From Arthrobacter sp. ISL-30 (GTDB lineage Bacteria; Actinomycetota; Actinomycetes; Actinomycetales; Micrococcaceae), in NCBI RefSeq assembly GCF_018613855.1, contig NZ_JAGGPK010000049.1:1-36951 (forward strand): a stretch of 36,951 nt of DNA, in the 5' to 3' direction. Shown in pieces: positions 31,910-36,951 of the stretch (position 1 is its first letter; each line of letters starts with the position of its first letter). A program made the translations under genes and the position numbers. The notes below the pieces were generated by a model that saw nothing but the letters and a program-made list of their open reading frames with translations, was not told where the DNA came from and ran no database searches.

Positions 31910-32257
31910 TCAGCCGCCCGTGATTTCCTCGAGCCGCAGACGAACGATGTCCTCCACGACGTCCTCCGGCACCGGGTTTTCAGGAGTGAAGCGGATGGTC
32001 CCCTTCGACAGGGAAAAGCCGGTGAGCCTGTCGCGCACGGCGTCAATCACTTCCGACGAAAACGGGAAAACGGAAAGATGACTCGCGCTGGCGGTTACCG
32101 CGATGAGTGGCTTGCCCCCGACTTTTAGCGCCGGCGCCCCGTAGCTGACGCCATCAACAGCATCGGGCACCAGCGTACGGGCGACGTCGATGATGTGCTG
32201 GAGGGAATCACGTTGCGGCTGCGGAATGGCGGCTAATGCATCCTCGATTGAGCTCAC
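31910..32257 (-). CDS. DUF1801 (YdhG-like) protein
   Basis: A 115-residue protein of the YdhG/DUF1801 family: VARTLVPDAVDGVSYGAPAL, then GKPLIAVTASASHLSVFPF and SLSKGTIRFTPENPVPEDVV, the last being the family hallmark. The fold resembles frataxin/CyaY, and members are sometimes called iron chaperones, but the role is not proved. The GTG start at 32257 has AGGAGG five bases before it and overlaps the stop of the upstream membrane protein gene by 4 bases (GTGA). The open frame runs further upstream, but that overlaps the membrane protein and is not conserved. Confidence 0.85.
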   Translation of the reverse strand: MSSIEDALAAIPQPQRDSLQHIIDVARTLVPDAVDGVSYGAPALKVGGKPLIAVTASASHLSVFPFSSEVIDAVRDRLTGFSLSKGTIRFTPENPVPEDVVEDIVRLRLEEITGG

Positions 32258-32775
32258 TGCTGCCTCCTGCGTTTGATGTTTTCCCTGGTCTTCAGGATGG
32301 TGGCGCCGGCTTTCGAGAGCAGGAACGCGGTCAGGAGCGCTGCCGCCATGTGGGTGAAAAGCATGACGTGGCTCAGGTGTTCCCCCGCCCCAGCCGAGAT
32401 GGGGGCCGAGATCGCCTCGAACCTGATGACGTGGCCGTGCACGCCCTGTCCCTCCCCGGGCCCTCCGGCAAGCACATCGAACGCCAGGTGCAGGGCCTGC
32501 TGGATCACGCCCGAAAGGACAAGGAGTGCCCAAGCCGGCACCTTGGGACTTGCGACCAGCGAAGCGACCATGCTGACCAAAGCAGTGAGCGCGAGCAGAA
32601 CGCTGACCGGTGGCACTGGTCCGCCGGACACCAGGTGGGCCGTGACGCCAAGGCCGACCGCTACAGGCCCTGCCAGCCACGGGATGAAGAAGGGCCGTGC
32701 CTGTACCGATGCTCCGGACAAATCTGGGGAGGCCGCCGCTGCGCCTACCACGGTCCGCTCCAGATCCGCCGCCAC
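32254..32775 (-). CDS. Small polytopic membrane protein, unknown function
   Basis: A 173-residue protein with four probable membrane helices (about residues 29-48, 55-77, 80-98 and 137-158). Several histidines fall in or next to helices (QQALHLAFDV, GVHGHVIRF, HLSHVMLFTHMAAA), a pattern that can indicate metal or heme binding, but I recognise no family. It overlaps the DUF1992 gene upstream by 31 bases and DUF1801 downstream by 4, so all three are likely one transcript. The start is uncertain: ATG 32775 lies inside the DUF1992 frame and a later start is possible. Confidence 0.65.
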   Translation of the reverse strand: MAADLERTVVGAAAASPDLSGASVQARPFFIPWLAGPVAVGLGVTAHLVSGGPVPPVSVLLALTALVSMVASLVASPKVPAWALLVLSGVIQQALHLAFDVLAGGPGEGQGVHGHVIRFEAISAPISAGAGEHLSHVMLFTHMAAALLTAFLLSKAGATILKTRENIKRRRQQ

Positions 32776-33350
32776 CAGGGTCGCTTGGGGTCCGGTTCCG
32801 TCTCTGTAGGCGCCGAGGAAGCCGCTGCGGCCCGTCGCTCCTGCCAGCGCCGGACCTCTAGCTCGACGTCGCGGGTCTTGGTCACGACGGGCGGACCGCC
32901 CTGCAGTTGCCGGCGCGCGTCGATCACGCGCGCGTTGAAGTCTTCCAGGATCTCGCGGACCTGTTTTTCCGAGTAATGGGTGTCCAGCCGGTCATCGAGC
33001 TCAGCGTCCTCCGTTCGAAGGAGGATCGCCTTCGGTCCCAGGCCAGTCAGATTCTCCCGCTGGATAAGGCCCTTGACCCACCAATCGGGATCATGGCCTT
33101 CTCCGAGGCCGGGGATCGGTTTACCGGCATATTTGAGGTTTTCGAATTCACCCCGGGCCATGGCATCGCGAATGAGGTAATCGGCCCGGGCAGCGTGGCT
33201 GATCTTCCTGCGCTTCTCGTTGAGCTCATCAAGCATGCCCTGGGCGGCCGGGTCCTCGGATTTGCTTCCGCCGGAGGTCCCTGCAGCACGCAGTTCCGCA
33301 GCTCGTGCCAACCGGCGCTCAAACTCTTCGGCTGCCCTGCCACCCATCAT
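32745..33350 (-). CDS. DUF1992 / DnaJ-related domain protein
   Basis: A 201-residue protein of the DUF1992 family (related to DNAJC28 of eukaryotes, though without a J domain here). The mark is YLIRDAMARGEFENLKYAGK and the following PIPGLGEGHDPDWWVKGLIQ (residues about 58-95). A charged helical region follows and the C terminus ends in a Trp-rich basic tail (KRPWWRRIWSGPW), possibly membrane-touching. Function unknown. It is the first gene of a minus-strand group with the membrane protein and DUF1801. The start at 33350 is plausible, with a second Met next to it. Confidence 0.82.
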   Translation of the reverse strand: MMGGRAAEEFERRLARAAELRAAGTSGGSKSEDPAAQGMLDELNEKRRKISHAARADYLIRDAMARGEFENLKYAGKPIPGLGEGHDPDWWVKGLIQRENLTGLGPKAILLRTEDAELDDRLDTHYSEKQVREILEDFNARVIDARRQLQGGPPVVTKTRDVELEVRRWQERRAAAASSAPTETEPDPKRPWWRRIWSGPW

Positions 33351-33512
33351 CTGCCACCGCCTTCAGCACAATCGGCACCCCGATGATCCTGATCTATCCA
33401 GTATTCCTAGCGGGAGGCCCGGGCGGCAACAGGGACGGCCAAGTCAGAACGCCTGGCGCCACAGGAACTGAAAAGGGCACGAAATTCCAGAGCAATCCAC
33501 AATGGCCGCTCC

Positions 33513-33518
33513 TATACT
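33513..33518 (+). promoter_or_regulatory. -10 box of a leaderless promoter for the ZIP gene
   Basis: TATACT ends 5 bases before the ATG at 33524, so transcription would begin at or within the start codon. No good -35 hexamer is seen at the expected distance. Confidence 0.45.
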
Positions 33519-33523
33519 GAATC

Positions 33524-34315
33524 ATGGCAATGTCGCTGCTATTTGGGATTGTGGCATCCAGTGCACTGATAATCGGCGCGTTTATCGGAGTGCGCTTTGA
33601 ATTGCCCAAGCGCCTCCTTGCAATTCTCCTGTCTTTCGCGGCGGGCTCCCTGATTACTGCCCTGGCATTCGAGCTTTTCCAGGACGCCTATGAGCGTGGC
33701 GGTATTTGGCGCGCGGCTCTCGGCCTCCTTGTCGGAGCCATTGTGTTTACGGCCCTCAGCGCCCTGCTCGACCGCTGGGCGCAGCCCGGATCCCGCTCGG
33801 TCCCGGCCGACGAGTACTCGGGAAGCGCGAAACTGGACACGGACGCGGCAGCGATTGAACGGCCAGCGGCGACCGCTTCGACCAGGGGCGCTGCAGGTAT
33901 GGCGTTGTTGGCCGCGGTGACGCTGGACGGTGTCCCGGAAAACATCGCCCTTGGGGTGTCCCTTGGCGAAGGGACGGGTGGCCTTGCCCTGCTCGCGGCG
34001 ATCTTCGTTTCCAACTTTCCTGAGGCGCTCGTTGGCGCTTCGTCCATGCGAAGCCAGGGAAGGTCCGTGGGCATGATCCTGGGATTGTGGCTCATCTGCG
34101 CGGCCCTCCTGGTATTTGCCGTGGTGCTGGGAGCGGGCCCCCTGTCCAATACCGAACCTGAGACAATTTCGCTGCCCCTGGCCTTCGCCGCCGGCGCCGT
34201 GATTGCTTCCCTCGCGGACACCTTGATGCCGGAGGCCTATGAGCATGGAGGTCCGGCAGTCGCCTTGAGTACGGCGGCCGGGTTCGTCCTCGCCTTCACC
34301 CTCTCGCTCGCCTGA
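33524..34315 (+). CDS. ZIP-family divalent metal transporter
   Basis: A 263-residue ZIP protein with about seven or eight helices. The metal-site helices are recognised by VTLDGVPENIALGVSL (residues about 134-149, the HxxPEN-like helix 4) and VSNFPEALVGASSM (helix 5). SFAAGSLITALAFELFQDAY belongs to helix 2-3. The usual cytoplasmic His-rich loop is replaced by a Ser/Ala/Asp-rich linker (residues 85-125), and the helix-4 His is Asp, so the selectivity may differ from classical zinc importers. It lies alone, divergent from DUF1992. Metal and direction are inferred for the family only. Confidence 0.85.
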   Translation: MAMSLLFGIVASSALIIGAFIGVRFELPKRLLAILLSFAAGSLITALAFELFQDAYERGGIWRAALGLLVGAIVFTALSALLDRWAQPGSRSVPADEYSGSAKLDTDAAAIERPAATASTRGAAGMALLAAVTLDGVPENIALGVSLGEGTGGLALLAAIFVSNFPEALVGASSMRSQGRSVGMILGLWLICAALLVFAVVLGAGPLSNTEPETISLPLAFAAGAVIASLADTLMPEAYEHGGPAVALSTAAGFVLAFTLSLA

Positions 34316-34545
34316 GCCCACGAAGCAGGCAAACAGTCAGAAGCAGGCAACACAGTCAAGCGAAAAACCAGGCTTCCGCGACTTTTCCGTGACCTACCAG
34401 TGCGTAGAGTATCGATCCGATATCAACCTTGGTGCGACACGCCGTCGTGCTGGCTGGCTTTCAACTTCCGACCCTAGTCTCTAGTCAACGACGTCGACGT
34501 CGACGTCTACGATTTCGGTTCACGCAATGTTGCACAGGGGGAACA
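34316..34545. other. Intergenic region with small palindromes
   Basis: 230 bases without a convincing gene. A small inverted repeat TATCG-atc-CGATA lies near 34409-34421 and could be a regulator site. A run of ACGTCG units (about 34487-34507) makes a self-complementary stretch just upstream of the small membrane protein gene. No clear promoter was assigned. Confidence 0.35.
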
Positions 34546-34848
34546 ATGCAGTTCGATTTCACGGCTCTGGAAACAGCCACGTATGTCTTTATCGGCACTT
34601 TGGTATTTGCCGCGGTAATTGTTGTTTTCATTTCCCTCGCCGCCTTGGCCACAATTGTCCTGCTTGGTTCAGCGGGATTGGTTTGGTACTTCATCAAGGC
34701 TGTTATTGGAAGCATGGTGCATGGCATCAATTTCGCCTGGGGCCGGGTTGTCCACCACGCGGGCCAAGTGGAACTGCCAGTGGATTTCCAGCCCTCGTCG
34801 TCCCCTAGCACCGGTACCTACCCGCGGGTAGCATTAAGGGACAGCTGA
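34546..34848 (+). CDS. Small membrane protein, unknown function
   Basis: A 100-residue protein with two adjacent hydrophobic segments (residues about 12-35 and 37-56), then an amphipathic stretch and a short Ser/Pro-rich tail. No family recognised. ATG 34546 follows CAGGGGGAACA, a usable ribosome binding site; the open frame upstream to 34429 looks non-coding (it covers the ACGTCG repeats and gives poly-Arg). It is 65 bases upstream of the long acyl-CoA dehydrogenase gene on the same strand and may be co-transcribed. Confidence 0.6.
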   Translation: MQFDFTALETATYVFIGTLVFAAVIVVFISLAALATIVLLGSAGLVWYFIKAVIGSMVHGINFAWGRVVHHAGQVELPVDFQPSSSPSTGTYPRVALRDS

Positions 34849-34913
34849 AGGGTTCCCACCCGAGGCGGACCCTGGGCTCACACCGGCAAGCAACCGGCCA
34901 GAGGAGATAACCC

Positions 34914-36896
34914 ATGAGCTCCGCCACCGATAACAGGACCAGCACTGTAGGAAACAATCCCGCGGGCGCTACCAATGCCACTGCTGAGGAAGCCCGCGCC
35001 GTTGCGGAGGCTGCCCGCGAAACCGAGTGGGACCGTCCGAGCTTCGCCAAGGGACTGTACCTGGGCAGCTTCAACATCGGACTGATCCATCCCTGGCCGC
35101 AGGCCGAAGCCGACGATGTGGAGCGCGGCGAGGCGTTTATGGAACGGCTGGAAAAGTACTGCAAAACCATGTCCGGCAGGGTTATTGAACGCGATGCGAA
35201 GATTCCGGACGAATACCTTGTGGGCCTCTCCAAATTGGGTGTTTTCGGCATGAAGATCCCCCGTGAATATGGCGGACTGGGGCTCTCGCTGGTTTACTAC
35301 GGCCGGGCCCTTGCCCTCCTGGGATCGGTCCATCCGAGCATCGGGGCATTGATTTCGGCGCATCAATCAATTGGTGTCCCCGAACCCGTCAAGGTCTTTG
35401 GCACCGCCGAGCAGAAGTCGGAATACCTGCCACGGTGCGCCAAGGGAGCCATCACCGCGTTCCTGCTAACGGAACCCGACGTCGGAAGCGACCCCGCGCG
35501 GATGGGCTGCACAGCCATACCTTCCGAGGACGGATCCTCCTACATCCTGGACGGCGTTAAGCTCTGGACCACCAACGGCGTGGTCGCCGAGCTGGTGGTG
35601 GTGATGGCGGTTGTTCCGCCCCATACCGGCCCGGACGGGACTAAGCACAAAGGCGGAATCACCGCCTTCGTGGTGGAGATGGACACCCCAGGAATCACGG
35701 TGGAAAACCGGAATGCGTTCATGGGCCTGCGGGGAATCGAAAACGGAGTAACGCGCTTCCACCAGGTTCGGGTACCCGCGGCGAACAGGCTCGGCCGAGA
35801 AGGCCAGGGACTCAAGATTGCCCTCACCACCCTTAACACCGGCCGCCTCTCCATCCCGGCGCTTTGCGTCGCCGCCGGCAAATGGTCGCTCAAAATTGCG
35901 CGTGAGTGGTCTACTGCCCGCACACAGTGGGGCCGGCCTATTGGTAAGCATGAGGCCGTGGGCAAGAAAGTCGCTTTCATCGCCGCCACCGCCTTCGCCC
36001 TGGAGGCGGTCTTCGAATTGTCGGCCGAACTCGCGGATGCCGGCCAAAAGGATGTGCGCATCGAGGCGGCCCTGGCGAAGCTCTGGTCCACTGAACTGAG
36101 TTATCGGGTAGCCGACGAACTAGTCCAGATCCGGGGCGGTCGGGGCTTCGAGACTGCGGAATCGCTGCGGGCAAGGGGCGAACGCGCTGTGCCGGCCGAA
36201 CAGCTGCTCAGGGACATGCGGATCAACCGGATCTTCGAAGGTTCAAGCGAAATCATGAGGCTCCTGATAGCCCGTGAAGCAGTCGATGCACATTTGGCTG
36301 CCGCCGGGGACCTGGCCTCTGCGGATGCCAGCCTGCAGGACAAGGCGCGCGCCGCCGTCGGGGCTTCCGGTTTTTACGCCAAGTGGCTGCCCAAGCTGGT
36401 GGCCGGCGCCGGTATGGATCCTCGCTCCTACGCCGAGTTTGGGCGGCTCGCGCGGCAATTGCGGTTCGTGGAGCGGTCCTCCCGCCGGCTTGCCCGGCAG
36501 ACGTTCTACGGAATGGGCCGCTGGCAGGCCAGGCTGGAACACAAGCAGGCGTTCCTGGGACGGATCGTCGATATCGGCGCCGAACTCTTTGCCATGGCCG
36601 CCTGCTGCTCCCGGGCGGAGATGCTGCTGCGGAGCGCGCCGGAGAAGGGCGCGACGGCGTTCGAGCTCGCCGAAGCGTACTGCGAGCAGGCCCGGGTCCG
36701 CGTGGACGAGTACTTTGACCAGCTGTGGCGGAACACGGACGACGTCGACCGCTCGCTGTCCTCGAAGGTCCTCGCCGGAGATTACGGGTGGCTGGAGGCC
36801 GGGATCCTGGACCAGTCCGAAGGGACCGGTCCGTGGATCGCCGACGCCTCCCCACGAGCCTCAGCGAAGGAGAACCTCCACAGGCCGTACCGCTGA
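34914..36896 (+). CDS. Acyl-CoA dehydrogenase, long form (VLCAD/ACAD9-like)
   Basis: A 660-residue flavoprotein that oxidises acyl-CoA to enoyl-CoA. After a polar 40-residue extension, the dehydrogenase core runs from about residue 75 to 460: FGMKIPREYGGLGLSLVYYG, AFLLTEPDVGSDPARMGCTA, KLWTTNGVVAELVVVMAV, TARTQWGRPIGKHEAVGKKV and IFEGSSEIMRLLIAREAV, the last with catalytic Glu442. About 200 further residues form an extra C-terminal helical domain, as in VLCAD/ACAD9, which suggests long or bulky substrates. Start chosen at ATG 34914 behind GAGGAGATAACCC. No beta-oxidation partner genes adjoin it. It is unlike the dehydrogenase at 14993-16255. Confidence 0.93.
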   Translation: MSSATDNRTSTVGNNPAGATNATAEEARAVAEAARETEWDRPSFAKGLYLGSFNIGLIHPWPQAEADDVERGEAFMERLEKYCKTMSGRVIERDAKIPDEYLVGLSKLGVFGMKIPREYGGLGLSLVYYGRALALLGSVHPSIGALISAHQSIGVPEPVKVFGTAEQKSEYLPRCAKGAITAFLLTEPDVGSDPARMGCTAIPSEDGSSYILDGVKLWTTNGVVAELVVVMAVVPPHTGPDGTKHKGGITAFVVEMDTPGITVENRNAFMGLRGIENGVTRFHQVRVPAANRLGREGQGLKIALTTLNTGRLSIPALCVAAGKWSLKIAREWSTARTQWGRPIGKHEAVGKKVAFIAATAFALEAVFELSAELADAGQKDVRIEAALAKLWSTELSYRVADELVQIRGGRGFETAESLRARGERAVPAEQLLRDMRINRIFEGSSEIMRLLIAREAVDAHLAAAGDLASADASLQDKARAAVGASGFYAKWLPKLVAGAGMDPRSYAEFGRLARQLRFVERSSRRLARQTFYGMGRWQARLEHKQAFLGRIVDIGAELFAMAACCSRAEMLLRSAPEKGATAFELAEAYCEQARVRVDEYFDQLWRNTDDVDRSLSSKVLAGDYGWLEAGILDQSEGTGPWIADASPRASAKENLHRPYR

Positions 36897-36951
36897 CACC
36901 CATCTGACTCGCATTAGATGTCGTTATGACCGGGTGGAGTCATATGGTCGT
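36897..36951. other. Right edge, no gene seen
   Basis: The last 55 bases after the dehydrogenase stop. A small inverted repeat CATCT (36901-36905) with AGATG (36916-36920) is the only structure; too little sequence to call a terminator. Confidence 0.3.

Noticed and set aside
1..36951. CRISPR array, tRNA gene, insertion sequence or prophage
   Set aside because: No regularly spaced identical repeats, no transposase, integrase or phage genes, and no tRNA-like fold ending in CCA was recognised.

Overview
The window looks like a chromosomal segment of a high-GC actinobacterium close to Arthrobacter/Paenarthrobacter/Pseudarthrobacter (Micrococcales). This rests on the GC content, frequent GTG starts, an actinobacterial rRNA leader motif, zinc-free ribosomal protein paralogues, a DtxR/IdeR-type iron box, and many abutting or 4-bp-overlapping genes. 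The genus is an inference; no rRNA gene body lies inside the window.

Layout. (1) 1-1,620: on the minus strand, the leader of an rRNA operon whose 16S gene should begin just past the left edge, then an rpmB-rpmG-rpsN cluster of cysteine-motif-free ribosomal proteins with its own terminator, long leader and promoter. (2) 1,627-5,600: two paralogous SGNH/GDSL hydrolases flanking a GT87-like membrane glycosyltransferase and a divergent marR/yciI pair that share an operator region. (3) 5,701-10,963: an iron-siderophore operon (binding lipoprotein, two FecCD permeases, FecE ATPase, siderophore-interacting flavoprotein) behind an iron box. (4) 11,082-18,729: a LysR remnant, a long palindrome, then a six-gene minus-strand catabolic operon (SDR, amidohydrolase, acyl-CoA dehydrogenase, MaoC hydratase, MHS-type transporter, acyl-CoA ligase). 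A divergent MarR gene lies upstream of it, with a perfect 21-bp palindromic operator between them. The substrate is unknown. (5) 18,845-24,674: a jetA-jetB-jetC set (DUF3375, DUF4194, SMC-like ATPase) related to Wadjet/MukBEF/MksBEF, with no jetD nuclease gene beside it. (6) 24,754-30,328: a c-di-GMP signalling module made of a membrane diguanylate cyclase, a divergent hybrid histidine kinase (PAS-HisKA-HATPase-REC-REC-HPt) and an overlapping PleD-like REC-GGDEF response regulator. (7) 30,345-36,896: SRPBCC/DUF4166 pair, DUF1801, a small membrane protein, DUF1992, a ZIP metal transporter, a 100-residue membrane protein and a long acyl-CoA dehydrogenase.

How the parts work together. Region 3 forms a complete iron uptake and reductive release pathway. 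Region 4 has the enzymes to activate an acid to its CoA thioester, dehydrogenate, hydrate and oxidise it, plus an amidohydrolase that may open a ring or decarboxylate, under control of a MarR repressor that probably senses the substrate or its CoA ester. Region 5 would form an SMC-like complex; without JetD it may be a chromosome-organising machine or a disarmed plasmid-defence system. Region 6 links a multi-step phosphorelay to c-di-GMP synthesis. Several long palindromes and short repeats lie at gene ends or inside coding ends and may be REP-like elements that also act as terminators.
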